The notes: a model not told the origin generated them from the letters alone. DNA of 64,000 nucleotides from CAVSCD01 sp963726335 (GCA_963726335.1 CAVSCD010000004.1:124001-188000); one strand, 5' to 3'. Counted from the stretch's first letter, positions 8,316-17,891 are shown. Made by a program: numbers and translations.

Positions 8316-9539
8316 ATGAAACGGCGGTGCATCGCTCACATCGATATCGACGCCTTTTTCGCGTCCGTCGAGGAACTCCTCAACCCCGCGCTCATCGGCC
8401 GGCCCGTCATCGTCGGCGGGCTGGCCCACGAGCGGGGAGTGGCCGCGACCTGCAACTACGAGGCCCGCCGCTACGGCATCCACGCCGGCATGCCCCTGCG
8501 GCAGTGCCTCAAGCTCTGCCCGGACGGTCTGTTCGTCCGCGGCAACTACCAGGTCTACCAGGCCTTTTCGGAGAAATTCTTCCGCCTCCTCTACGAGTAC
8601 ACGCCGGATGTCGAGGAGGCCTCGCTCGACGAAGCCTACCTCGAATTCACCCGCTGCCGCCATCTCTACAGCTCCTTCACAGAGGCCGCCCACCGGGTCA
8701 AGGCGCGGGTCGAGAAGGAGACGGGGCTCAAGGTTTCGGTCGGCGTCGCCCCGAACAAGATCCTGGCCAAGCTCGCCACCAAGAAGGCCAAGCCCGCCGG
8801 GTTCTTCGAGGTCGAGGAGGGCCGCGAAGAGGAGTTCCTCAGCGGCCTGGGCATCGAATGCCTTCCCGGGATCGGCCCCAAGGCCCAGGTCATCCTCCGG
8901 ATGCTCAACATCCACAGGATCGGCGACCTCTGGGGCCTGCCGCGGGCCTCGCTCCGCTCGCTCTTCGGGCTCGAGGGCGAAGAGGTCTACCTCCAGTCGA
9001 GGGGGATCGACAGCCGGCCCGTCTTCAGCCGCACCGCGCCCAAGTCCGTCTCCCGGGAGACGACCTTCCTCGAGGACATCTGGGACCGGCGGCTGCTGCT
9101 CGCCCATCTCGCCTATCTCTGCGACCGCCTGGCCCTGGGCCTGCGCGGGGAGCACCTCTACGCCCACGTCATCGAGGTCAAGACCCGCTACTCCGATTTT
9201 AAGACCGAGGTACGGCGCCGGCTCGTCCTGACGCCGCTCCAGGAGATGGGGGCCATCTACCGGATCGCCGAGGACCTCTTTCTTCAGCTCTTCGCCTCGT
9301 CCCGGCTGTCGCTGCGGCTCGTCGGGGTCAAGGCCTCCGACCTCGTCCGGGCGCGTCCGCTGTCGCTCTTCGACCCCTACTCGGACCGCGAGGAGAGGCT
9401 GGGCGCCGCCGTCGACACGGTGCGGGGAAAGTACGGGTTCGGGTCGGTCCTGACGGTGCGCGAGAAGATGCTCGACGCCGTCTACGCTTTCGAGCGGAAG
9501 CGCGGTTTTGTCCTCAAGACCGCATCGCTCACTCGTTAA
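8316..9539 (+). CDS. dinB: Y-family DNA polymerase IV (DinB)
   Basis: A translesion polymerase of 407 residues. The catalytic carboxylates are intact: HIDIDAFFASVEE near residue 10 and SLDEAYLEF near 104, so this is an active DinB rather than the inactive paralogue ImuB. The thumb helix-hairpin-helix (LPGIGPKAQ) and little finger follow. RPLSLFDP near residue 350 resembles the beta-clamp-binding QLxLF motif. ATG 8316 is chosen with GAGG five bases upstream; the adjacent ATG 8313 is too close to it. The gene ends six bases before dnaE2, so the two are probably co-transcribed and LexA-regulated. Confidence 0.94.
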   Translation: MKRRCIAHIDIDAFFASVEELLNPALIGRPVIVGGLAHERGVAATCNYEARRYGIHAGMPLRQCLKLCPDGLFVRGNYQVYQAFSEKFFRLLYEYTPDVEEASLDEAYLEFTRCRHLYSSFTEAAHRVKARVEKETGLKVSVGVAPNKILAKLATKKAKPAGFFEVEEGREEEFLSGLGIECLPGIGPKAQVILRMLNIHRIGDLWGLPRASLRSLFGLEGEEVYLQSRGIDSRPVFSRTAPKSVSRETTFLEDIWDRRLLLAHLAYLCDRLALGLRGEHLYAHVIEVKTRYSDFKTEVRRRLVLTPLQEMGAIYRIAEDLFLQLFASSRLSLRLVGVKASDLVRARPLSLFDPYSDREERLGAAVDTVRGKYGFGSVLTVREKMLDAVYAFERKRGFVLKTASLTR

Positions 9540-9545
9540 TTTATC

Positions 9546-12500
9546 ATGTTCATACCCTTGCGCATCCATTCCGTTTATTCCCGGGGCCAGGGCAGCGCTA
9601 CGCTGGGCGAGGCGGCGGGCTGGGTATCGCGCAAGGGGCTGCCGGCGGCCGCCCTCACCGACATCGAGAACCTCTACGGCTGGGCGAAGTGGAAGCGGGC
9701 GGCGGAGGCGGCCGGCTTCCGGCCTTTGTTCGGCTGCGAGCTTGAGGCCGGCGGCCGGACGTTCGTCTTTCTCGTCAAGAGCCGGGAAGGCTACTGGAAC
9801 CTGATGGAGATCTTCAACCGGAAGGGGAGGCGGCCGAAGGAAGGGACGGCGATAAGAGAAGTAGGAGGCGAGACCTCGGACGGTGAGGAAGTTGCGTTGG
9901 ATGGGGAAAGGCCGGAGTGGGGAAAAAGAGAAAGAGCAGGCGACGGAAAGGGCTCAGCGGCGAAAGCAAAGACAACGGCCAGGAGTAAAGTTGAAGGCTT
10001 GACGCCGGGAGGGAAGGAAGAAACGGGGGGAAGTACGGACAGGTTGTCGACCGACGGCTTGGTCACGATCTTTATCCCGGCGGCCGCAGACGTCGATTTT
10101 CCGGACGACCTCGCGGCGTCCCCCGGGTTCATCCGTATTCCCGGCGAAGAGGCAGGTATCGGCGGGAGAGGTCGTATCGGTGATCTCGCGGGCGGGGATT
10201 TTTATTTGGGCTGCGATTTCTCGAATTTCGGCCGGGTGGCGGAGTGGGCCCAGGCCCACCGTCTCCCCGTCGTCTGGGCCAACCCGCTCAAGTTCGTCCA
10301 GAGCCCCGACCGCCTGGCCCTGGTCCGCGCCATCAGCCAAAAAATTCCCTTTCCGCCGGAGAAGGACCGGCTGGCGCCGACGATCGGCCTCTTCGGCCCC
10401 GACCAGGAGACGCTCGCCCTCAAGAGGCTCGGCCCCGCCGCCCGGGAAACCTTTCAGCGGACGTTCGAGGCCGCCGAGAAATGCCGGTTCGCCTTCGAGG
10501 ACATCGTGCCGCCGCTCCCCCCGGACATTTTCCCGGGGACCCTGCGCGAGCTCGTCCTGGAACGCCTCCGGAACGCCGCCGGCCTGAGCTGGCGCGAGCG
10601 GCAGCGGGCCCGGCGCGAGCTCGACGTCATCGAGGCCTCCGGTTTCGCGCCCTACTTCCTCATCGTCCACGACGTCATCGACTTCGCCCGTCGCCACGGC
10701 ATCCTCCACAACCTCAAGGGCTCGGGCGCGTCGTCCTACCTGGCGTATCTCCTGGGGATCTCCCACGTCAGCCCGATCGAGTTCGACCTCTACTTCGAGC
10801 GGTTCCTCAACAGCGGCCGGAGCGACCCGCCGGACATCGACCTCGATTTCGACTCCCGCAAGCGCGACGACATCCTCGGCTACGTCCTGAAAAAATACGG
10901 CCAGGGCGAGAGGACGGGGGGGGCCTTTGTCTGCAGCCTGAAGAGCTACCGCGCCCGGTCCGCACTCTACGAGACGGCCCGGGCCTTCGGCGTTCCGCCC
11001 GAGGAAGCGCGGTCGCTGAGCAACCGGATCCCGTATTTCGCCGACCCCGATTATCTGCGGCGGGACAAGCCGGCCACGGGCCATCTCGAGGTCTGGCAGA
11101 CGGCGGCCGAGCTCGGCGGCGTCCACGCCGAGATCTCGCTCCACGTGGGCGGCGTCATCCTCACGCCCGCCCCGGCGAGCCGCTACCTGCCGCTCGAAAC
11201 TTCGGCCAAGGGGCTGGTCATGAGCCACTTCGACCGGGACGCGGTCGAGGACCTGAAGCTCATCAAGCTGGATCTCCTCTCGGTGCGGGGCCTCGCGGCC
11301 ATCTCCGAGACCCGGGAGCGGCTCGGCCTCCGGAACATCCCGGCGGACGACGCCAAAACCTACAAGCTGCTTCAAGCCGCCCGGACAATCGGCTGCTTCC
11401 AGGTGGAGAGCCCGGCCATGATGAACCTCCTCCGCCGGATGAAGCCGGAGACGATCCACGATCTGACCCAGGCGCTGGCCCTCATCCGGCCCGGTCCGAC
11501 CGAAAGCGGCATGAAGGAGGCCCTGCTCCGGGCGCGGGAGAAGCGGCAGGCCTTCCGCGAACCGCTCCTCGAGAAGATTCTTCCCGAGACGGGCGGGCTG
11601 CTTCTTTACGAGGAGCAGGTGATGCAGGTGGCCGAACGGGCGGCGGGCATGCCGGCCGAGGAAGGCGACCTGCTGCGGCGGGCCCTCAAGAAGAAAAGCG
11701 GCCTCCGGGAGGCGCTCAAGAAGAAGTTCTTCAAGGAGGCGCGGGATCGGGGCTACTCGGCGGCCGACGCCGGGAAGCTCTGGACGGCCATGGAGAAATT
11801 CTCCTCGTACTCCTTCAACAAGGCCCACAGCGCCTCATACGCCGCCATAGCCTACCAGGCCGTCTACCTCAAGGTCCACCACACCGTGCCGTACATGGCG
11901 GCCGTGATCAACGCCGGCGGCGGCTATTACCCGCTCTCCGAGTACATCGAGGAGGCCAAGCGCCGCGGCATCAGGATCCTGGGGCCGGACATCAACCGTA
12001 GCGGCGCCCTGTTCGAGGTCGAGGGGCCGGACATCCGCGTCGGCCTGACCTCGATCAAGGGACTGGCCGTAAAGACGATCGAGAAGATTCTCGAGGAGCG
12101 CCGGGACGTCGCGTTCAGCTCGGTCGAGGATTTTCTCGTCCGCGTCCACCTCGGCCGGGCGGAGCTGCTGTCGCTCATCAAGGCCGGGGTGTTCGATTCC
12201 CTGGAGCCGCGCCGGACGCGCCAGGTCCTGCGCTATTTCCAGGGGCTCGAGGACATGGAGGAGGTCGCGGACATGGACCCGCGGGAGAAAGCCAAGATGC
12301 TCGTCGATTCCCTCGGGTTCAGCCCGGAGGCGGATTCGCTCGAGCTCTTCGAGGGGAAGCGGCCGCCGCTCCGGGTCAAGGACCTGGCGGATCACGCCGG
12401 CCGGCAGGTGGAGCTCGTGGTGCGGGTCGTCGACGCCCGGCTCAAGGACACGACGAACGGCAGCCAGTACTTCTATCTCTTCGAGGACGAGACGGGGCTG

Positions 12501-12632
12501 CTCGAGGGGGTGGGGGAGAGGCGCTGCCTGAGCTTCGGGTCGCCGCCCGCCTGCTGCCTGAGGGGCGAGGTTCGCCGCGACGGGGCGGGCCAGGTCAAGG
12601 TCCACAACTGCAGCTTCCTGAAAACATTTTAG
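9546..12632 (+). CDS. dnaE2: Error-prone DNA polymerase III alpha subunit (DnaE2-like)
   Basis: A C-family polymerase of 1028 residues, shorter than replicative DnaE. The N-terminal PHP domain is degenerate: the usual HxH reads RIHS and the TDHGN motif reads TDIEN, so metal-dependent proofreading is unlikely. Residues 93-170 (nt 9822-10055) are a low-complexity Lys/Glu/Gly/Arg insertion. The polymerase core is intact: GSGASSYLAY, the acidic pair in PDIDLDFD near 430 and the third Asp in KLDLL. A C-terminal OB fold follows (VELVVRVVDARLKD). Its position after lexA and dinB indicates damage-induced mutagenic synthesis with DinB. Confidence 0.92.
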   Translation: MFIPLRIHSVYSRGQGSATLGEAAGWVSRKGLPAAALTDIENLYGWAKWKRAAEAAGFRPLFGCELEAGGRTFVFLVKSREGYWNLMEIFNRKGRRPKEGTAIREVGGETSDGEEVALDGERPEWGKRERAGDGKGSAAKAKTTARSKVEGLTPGGKEETGGSTDRLSTDGLVTIFIPAAADVDFPDDLAASPGFIRIPGEEAGIGGRGRIGDLAGGDFYLGCDFSNFGRVAEWAQAHRLPVVWANPLKFVQSPDRLALVRAISQKIPFPPEKDRLAPTIGLFGPDQETLALKRLGPAARETFQRTFEAAEKCRFAFEDIVPPLPPDIFPGTLRELVLERLRNAAGLSWRERQRARRELDVIEASGFAPYFLIVHDVIDFARRHGILHNLKGSGASSYLAYLLGISHVSPIEFDLYFERFLNSGRSDPPDIDLDFDSRKRDDILGYVLKKYGQGERTGGAFVCSLKSYRARSALYETARAFGVPPEEARSLSNRIPYFADPDYLRRDKPATGHLEVWQTAAELGGVHAEISLHVGGVILTPAPASRYLPLETSAKGLVMSHFDRDAVEDLKLIKLDLLSVRGLAAISETRERLGLRNIPADDAKTYKLLQAARTIGCFQVESPAMMNLLRRMKPETIHDLTQALALIRPGPTESGMKEALLRAREKRQAFREPLLEKILPETGGLLLYEEQVMQVAERAAGMPAEEGDLLRRALKKKSGLREALKKKFFKEARDRGYSAADAGKLWTAMEKFSSYSFNKAHSASYAAIAYQAVYLKVHHTVPYMAAVINAGGGYYPLSEYIEEAKRRGIRILGPDINRSGALFEVEGPDIRVGLTSIKGLAVKTIEKILEERRDVAFSSVEDFLVRVHLGRAELLSLIKAGVFDSLEPRRTRQVLRYFQGLEDMEEVADMDPREKAKMLVDSLGFSPEADSLELFEGKRPPLRVKDLADHAGRQVELVVRVVDARLKDTTNGSQYFYLFEDETGLLEGVGERRCLSFGSPPACCLRGEVRRDGAGQVKVHNCSFLKTF

Positions 12633-12790
12633 AGGTCATAAACATCAGACGCATGATTCAAGAAAACAGACAAAAGCCGCGCCTTGCACAAAAACCTCTT
12701 ATGGAAGTACGCCTCGCATTACCAGGCCTGGCAGAAACGCGCTTCGCAAAAACACGCCTCGCCAAGACGCCCCTTGCAGTACCGCAAATT

Positions 12791-12828
12791 CCCTCTCCCT
12801 GGGGGGAGAGGGTCGGGGTGAGGGTGAA
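12791..12828. repeat. GGGAGAGGG hairpin repeat
   Basis: CCCTCTCCC and GGGAGAGGG form a 9-bp stem with a TGGG loop (12791-12812), followed by TCGGGGTGAGGGTGAA. This hairpin plus tail is a recurrent intergenic repeat in many genomes. The preceding stretch 12660-12785 contains degenerate CGCCTCGC-type units spaced 15-27 nt apart. The surrounding gap 12633-12890 holds no convincing gene. Confidence 0.6.
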
Positions 12829-12890
12829 CAGAGTGATCGATGGGGCGGAATCAGACAAGATTATCGCTGTATAAATTATGGAGACCGATA

Positions 12891-13115
12891 ATGGATGATT
12901 ACCGATTCGCGGTGGTGGTCAGAAGGAACGGGCACGGCTGGGTGGCCATCTGCCCGGAGTTCGAGGACTGCCAAGCCCGCGGCGAAACTTACGAAGATGC
13001 GCTCGCGAACATCAGCGAGGCGATCCAGGTCAGGATCGAGGATTGCCTCGGCGACAACGAAGACATCCCCCAGGCGGAAGCAGTGAACTTCACGACACTC
13101 CGGCTGAGCGCCTAG
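12891..13115 (+). CDS. HicB-like antitoxin-family protein (orphan)
   Basis: A small protein of 74 residues with the HicB-type partial RNase H-like fold: YRFAVVVRRNGHGWVAICPEF, then the characteristic DCQARGETYEDALANISEAI. In type II modules HicB neutralises the mRNA interferase HicA, and many such small HicB-like proteins occur alone. I see no HicA ORF on either side and no C-terminal ribbon-helix-helix or HTH domain. ATG 12891 is preferred because GGAG lies seven bases upstream (12880-12883). Confidence 0.75.
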   Translation: MDDYRFAVVVRRNGHGWVAICPEFEDCQARGETYEDALANISEAIQVRIEDCLGDNEDIPQAEAVNFTTLRLSA

Positions 13116-13232
13116 CCCGAATCAGCAAGAGCTTTTAAGATCAGCGGCGAAAAGCTCGTCGGCAACTGGGAAGACGGCGGAGACGAGTGCGGCCCCCTCG
13201 GCCTAGAGAGGAAGAAGGAGTCGCCTCGGCGT

Positions 13233-13260
13233 TTGACTTGTTTCGCTGGATTGATAAAAA
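13233..13260 (+). promoter_or_regulatory. Candidate promoter of the tricorn-like protease
   Basis: TTGACT (13233-13238) and TAAAAA (13255-13260) are separated by 16 bases in an AT-rich patch, about 45 nt upstream of the chosen start. No other gene starts here. Confidence 0.45.
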
Positions 13261-13304
13261 TAATATCTGTCATTTTCCCTATTCCCGAGGAGATGAAATT
13301 GACC

Positions 13305-16300
13305 ATGAAGAAGTCCATCTTTGTTTTTCTGATATTGGCGATGATCACGGCCGACGCTCTCGCTCTTGACGAGGGCCGGTTCTTCCGCTATCCGACGGTT
13401 CATCAGGACAAGATCGTATTCACCTATGAAGGCGACCTGTGGGTCGTCGGAGTCCAGGGAGGCAGGGCCTGCCGGATCACCAGCTTCCCCAGGACCGAAT
13501 CCTCCGCCAAGTTCTCTCCCGACGGAGAGTGGATCGCCTTTTCGGCGAGCTATGACGGCGCGATGGCCGCTTATGTCATGCCCGCCGAAGGCGGCGTCCC
13601 CACCCGTTTGACCTACCAGCCGGGCATGGCCCAGGTCGTCGGCTGGTCGCCCGACGGCGCCAAAGTCATCTTCCGCTCGATGTTCGAGAACGTCGTCGGC
13701 CGGGACCCGAACCTGTACTATGCACCTGTCAAGGGCGGCGCGCCGGAGCGGTTCCCGCTCGATCGCGGGACGCTGGTCAGCTTCTCGCCCGACGGCCGGA
13801 GCTTCCTCTACAACCGCCGGGGAAACGAGGAAAACTACTGGAAGCGTTACAAAGGAGGCCAGTATCCGGATATCTGGCTCTACGACGCCGACACCAGGAA
13901 ATACACTCGCGTCACGGATTATGTCGGAAGGAACACCTACCCGATGTGGCTCGGCGACACGATGGTTTTCGTCTCCGACAGGGGGAACGGGATCTCCAAT
14001 CTCTACGCGCAGAAGGTGGGGACCAAGGAGGCCCGGCCGGTCACGAGCTACGCCGATTTTGACGTCATGTGGCCCAACACCGACGGGCAGAACATCGTCT
14101 ACGTCCAGAACGGGTACATCAACCTTCTCGAACTCAAGTCCGGCCAGTCGAAAAAGATCAGCGTAATGGTTCCGTCCGACCGCTGGGCTCTCCGCGACCG
14201 TGTCATCAACCCGCGCGATTATATCCATGACGTGGACGTGGCCAATGACGGCCGGTCCGTCATTATCGAGGCCCGGGGCGATGTCTTTTCTGTGCCCGTC
14301 GGCCGTCAGGCGGCTGTCAACCTCTCCAACACCCCCGGCACGCGGGAAATGTATCCGGCCGTCTCTCCCGACGGGAAATGGCTCGCCTTCTTCTCGGACA
14401 AGACGGGAGATTACCAGCTCTACCTCCAGAAGAGCGAGGGGGGCGAGTGGACGCCCCTGACGACGGACCTTGACCGCAAGGTCTATCACCTCCTTTGGTC
14501 GCCGGACGGCCGGAAGATCCTGTTCGGCAACAAAGACTTTTCGATCTTCGTCATCGATATCGCGACCAAGAAGCTCGTCAAGGCCGATTCCTCGAACCAG
14601 ATGAAAAACGACGAGTTCTACTGGGAAATCAGCGACTACGCCTGGTCACCCGATTCGAAATGGATCACCTACAGCCTGGTCCAGTACAATCGCAACAGCC
14701 AGATCTTCATCTACAACATCGATTCGGGACAGCGCTATCCGGTGACCGATGATTTCTACGACAATCTCTACCCGCGGTTCGACATCGAGGGCCAATACCT
14801 CTATTTTGTCTCCAGCCGGGACTTCGATCTCCGGATGGATTTTTATGAAGACAACCACATTATCGCAGCGCCCCAGCAGGTGATGGCGGTCCAGCTCCGG
14901 GCCGGCGAGAAGCCGCCGTTCAGCGGCGAACCCGCTCCGGAGAAGCCGGTAAAACCCGAGTCTCCGCCCTTCCGTATCGATACCGAAGGATTATCCGAGC
15001 GGGTTTTCCCCCTGCCCGTGCCCGCCGGCAACACTTTCCACCTCCAGGCCGGTAAGGGGAAGGTCCTCTGGGCGTCGGTAGACAGTTTCAGCGAAGACGA
15101 ATACGAGGAAATTTTCAAACCCCGGGGCCAGACAAAGTGGAGCCTTCACATCTTCGACGTTGCCGAGCGGAAAGACATCGTGGTCAACGATAAGATCAGG
15201 GAGTTCGGAGTCTCGGCGAACGGCGAGCAGCTCATCAGCCGCGCCGGAAACGATATCTACGTCACCGCCGTCGACAAGGCCTTTCAGACGAAGGGTCTCG
15301 GCGCGAAGGTCGAGCTTTCGACGCTGGCTTATCGCGTTGACCTGCAACAGGAGTGGAACCAGATCTTCAACGACTGCTGGCGCTGGTACCGCGATTTCTT
15401 TTACAGCCCCATATTCAACGGCCACGACTGGAAAGCGATGGGCGAAAAGTACCGCGCTTTCATACCCCACTTGTCGTCGCGCGACGAGCTGAACTGGACG
15501 ATGTCCCAGATGGTGGGCGAGCTTTGCGTCTCGCACACCTACATCGGCGGCGGCGACACCGGACCGGGTGGCCTGGAGGGGCCGCCTGTCTTCACGGGCC
15601 TGCTGGGCGCCGACCTCGTTCCCGATCGGGCGGCGGGATTTTACAGGCTGGACAAGATCTACGGTCCGACCGACATCAACCGGAGCCTGTCCGGTCCGCT
15701 GGCGCGCCCCGACATCGCCGTCAAAGAGGGCGATTATCTCCTGGCGATTAACGGCACGCCGCTCCGCGCCGGGGACGATTATTTCAAGCTTCTCCAGGTG
15801 ACCCGCGGGCAGAAGGTCAAGGTGACCGTCAACGCCAGGCCGGTCACGGAAAGCGCCAAGACGTACGAGGTCGAGCCCATCGGCTACGACCAGCCGCTTC
15901 GTTATTTCCGCTGGGTCCAGGATAACATCCGAAAGATCACGGAGGCGACCAACGGCCGGGTGGGATATATGCACATCAATGCCATGGGTTCGGGAGGCAT
16001 CGGCGAGTTCGACAAATACTGGCGCGCTTTCCGCTACAAGGACGGGATCATTATCGACGTCCGGCGGAACTCGGGCGGCTGGACGGAGTATTTCCTGGTC
16101 GACAAGCTCGAGCGCCAGGTTACGGCCATGAACACCCTGCGGGGCATGGTCCCCTTCCGCTATCCCGGTTCGGTCGGAGTGGGCAACTACGTCATCATCT
16201 CGAACGAAAACAACGGGTCGGACGGCGAGGCCTTCGTCGAGGACTTCAAGGCCCGCGCTCTTGGGACCGTTGTCGGGGTGCCGTCTTGGGGCGGCTTGGT

Positions 16301-16553
16301 CGGTATACTCAACCGCCAGTGGACGATCGACAACGGCACCGTCGAGCAGTCGAATAACGCCTTCTACGACAAGGACGGCAGGTGGCTCGTCGAGAACCAC
16401 GGGGCCGACCCCGACATCCTGGTCGACAACGACCCCGGCTCGGTTATGGCGGGGCGTGATCTCCAGCTGGAGAAGGCCATTGACGTCATGATGGAGAAGA
16501 TCAAGGCGAACCCGTTTAACTTCCCGCCCGTGCCGGCTTATCCGAAACGATAA
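13305..16553 (+). CDS. Tricorn-like S41 serine protease, secreted
   Basis: A homologue of the tricorn core protease, about 1082 residues, with an N-terminal signal peptide (KKSIFVFLILAMITADALA), so it acts outside the cytoplasm. Repeated WSPDG/FSPDG strands mark the two beta-propellers (to about residue 650). A PDZ-like region around IAVKEGDYLLAINGTPL follows. The C-terminal peptidase holds the catalytic His in CVSHTYIGGG, the nucleophile Ser in NGSDGEAF and the Glu in WLVENHG. It should trim peptides of about 6-12 residues to short products. ATG 13305 has GAGGAG 12 bases upstream; ATG 13293 abuts that site. Confidence 0.92.
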   Translation: MKKSIFVFLILAMITADALALDEGRFFRYPTVHQDKIVFTYEGDLWVVGVQGGRACRITSFPRTESSAKFSPDGEWIAFSASYDGAMAAYVMPAEGGVPTRLTYQPGMAQVVGWSPDGAKVIFRSMFENVVGRDPNLYYAPVKGGAPERFPLDRGTLVSFSPDGRSFLYNRRGNEENYWKRYKGGQYPDIWLYDADTRKYTRVTDYVGRNTYPMWLGDTMVFVSDRGNGISNLYAQKVGTKEARPVTSYADFDVMWPNTDGQNIVYVQNGYINLLELKSGQSKKISVMVPSDRWALRDRVINPRDYIHDVDVANDGRSVIIEARGDVFSVPVGRQAAVNLSNTPGTREMYPAVSPDGKWLAFFSDKTGDYQLYLQKSEGGEWTPLTTDLDRKVYHLLWSPDGRKILFGNKDFSIFVIDIATKKLVKADSSNQMKNDEFYWEISDYAWSPDSKWITYSLVQYNRNSQIFIYNIDSGQRYPVTDDFYDNLYPRFDIEGQYLYFVSSRDFDLRMDFYEDNHIIAAPQQVMAVQLRAGEKPPFSGEPAPEKPVKPESPPFRIDTEGLSERVFPLPVPAGNTFHLQAGKGKVLWASVDSFSEDEYEEIFKPRGQTKWSLHIFDVAERKDIVVNDKIREFGVSANGEQLISRAGNDIYVTAVDKAFQTKGLGAKVELSTLAYRVDLQQEWNQIFNDCWRWYRDFFYSPIFNGHDWKAMGEKYRAFIPHLSSRDELNWTMSQMVGELCVSHTYIGGGDTGPGGLEGPPVFTGLLGADLVPDRAAGFYRLDKIYGPTDINRSLSGPLARPDIAVKEGDYLLAINGTPLRAGDDYFKLLQVTRGQKVKVTVNARPVTESAKTYEVEPIGYDQPLRYFRWVQDNIRKITEATNGRVGYMHINAMGSGGIGEFDKYWRAFRYKDGIIIDVRRNSGGWTEYFLVDKLERQVTAMNTLRGMVPFRYPGSVGVGNYVIISNENNGSDGEAFVEDFKARALGTVVGVPSWGGLVGILNRQWTIDNGTVEQSNNAFYDKDGRWLVENHGADPDILVDNDPGSVMAGRDLQLEKAIDVMMEKIKANPFNFPPVPAYPKR

Positions 16554-16664
16554 GGCTCCGGCCCCGGGTCCGGGGCTTGTTAGCCGTGCCCGGCCTTCCG
16601 GTCCCGCAGCACGGAGAAGACGGTACACGGGCGGCCGGACTTGGCCATTAACGAGGTGAGTGCC

Positions 16665-17879
16665 ATGCGCGATCGAAATCCTCTGAAGCTCCCCACGGCG
16701 GTTTTAGCGGTCTTTGCGCTCCTCAGCGCCGCCGCGCTCGAGGCCGGGCTGCCGCAGGCGAAGTTCGCCGCCAAGCCCTCCCACGTTGTCTTGGTCGTTA
16801 TCGACGGCCTGTCCTACAAGACCTGGGACAAAGTGGACCTGCCGGTGCTCGACGGGATGATCTCGTCCGGCGCGCTCGTCAAGCAGGTTTTCCTGCCCCC
16901 CGCCGCGCACCCGCACGAAGGCCCGTATGCGAAGATCCACACCTGCTCCATACCCAACCCGATCCTGATGTCCGGGACGATCTTTATCGACGAAGGGACG
17001 GTCTATTTCAACGAGCAGTTCTTTCCGAACCAGACGGCCGCCTTCGCGGTCAATGCCATCGATTACCGGACCTTGACCAAGAATTATCATTACGTATATC
17101 AGAAGGCGGGCTCCGACGCCGAGGCCATGGCGGCGGCCGCGAAGTTCATGGAGATGGGGCAGCCGGCCTTCCTGAGCATTCACCTTCAGGATACCGGCGA
17201 GGGCGGCGTCGCGTCGATGCGGGGAGCCGCGGACGCCCCCTGGAAGAACGATATCTGGCAGCCTGAATCCCCATACCGCAGGAACCTGACGACCGCCGAC
17301 CGCCTGCTCGGCGAGTTCCTCCAGGGGCTGGCCAATCTCGGCTTGCTTGAGACAACGGCCTTCCTTGTCGTCGGCGACCACGGCCAGGCCGACACCGGCT
17401 GGCACCCGCTCGAGTTCTGGGACCCTGCGGTCACAACGGCGGTCATGTGGGGGGCCGGTATCAAGGCCGGGGCCGTCATTGACTACGCCGAGCTCATCGA
17501 CATCGGGCCGACGATCTGCGCCTTGATGGGTCTGAGCGCTCCGCCCACCGCCGTCGGGGTGGCCATTACCGAAGCCTTCGCCGGCGGCGAGGCCGCTTTG
17601 AGCCCCCGGCCCCGGCTCCAGGAAACGATGAACGCCCAGTTCATGGACTTCCGGGCCGTCAAGGCGGAGCTCGACGCGAACCTCGTCCTTTCCGATTCGC
17701 CCGCTAAGGGCTTGAATTACGCCCGGATCAACAGTATCACCCGGAATTTCTACGGCATCGAGCGGTTCATCGAGTGGCCGCGCTTCAAGTCCGTATCCGA
17801 GCTTGTCGAGCAGAACGGCAAAGCCCTGAAATCACTGCGGGAGTTTAAGGCGGAGATCGCACCGGCGAAGCCCAGATAA
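16665..17879 (+). CDS. Secreted alkaline-phosphatase-superfamily hydrolase
   Basis: A protein of 404 residues with a signal peptide (LPTAVLAVFALLSAAALEAG). VVLVVIDGLSYKTWD carries the first metal-binding Asp typical of type I phosphodiesterase/nucleotide pyrophosphatase and sulfatase relatives; VVGDHGQADTGWHP supplies the Asp-His and distal His ligands. The nucleophile is probably a Ser or Thr in the SIPNPILMSGTIF segment. The substrate is unknown. ATG 16665 follows GAGGTGAG by about eight bases and is preferred over 16641. It lies 111 bp after the tricorn gene and may be co-transcribed. Confidence 0.8.
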   Translation: MRDRNPLKLPTAVLAVFALLSAAALEAGLPQAKFAAKPSHVVLVVIDGLSYKTWDKVDLPVLDGMISSGALVKQVFLPPAAHPHEGPYAKIHTCSIPNPILMSGTIFIDEGTVYFNEQFFPNQTAAFAVNAIDYRTLTKNYHYVYQKAGSDAEAMAAAAKFMEMGQPAFLSIHLQDTGEGGVASMRGAADAPWKNDIWQPESPYRRNLTTADRLLGEFLQGLANLGLLETTAFLVVGDHGQADTGWHPLEFWDPAVTTAVMWGAGIKAGAVIDYAELIDIGPTICALMGLSAPPTAVGVAITEAFAGGEAALSPRPRLQETMNAQFMDFRAVKAELDANLVLSDSPAKGLNYARINSITRNFYGIERFIEWPRFKSVSELVEQNGKALKSLREFKAEIAPAKPR

Positions 17880-17891
17880 GCCGCAGGCGCG

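Noticed and set aside
9954..11828. 624-residue open frame antisense to dnaE2
   Set aside because: High-GC codon bias keeps the opposite strand open; the product is Pro/Arg/Gly-rich with no domain, while the sense strand is a clear polymerase.
12653..12874. 73-residue open frame in the dnaE2-HicB gap
   Set aside because: Made of short degenerate repeats and an intergenic hairpin repeat; no ribosome site of note.
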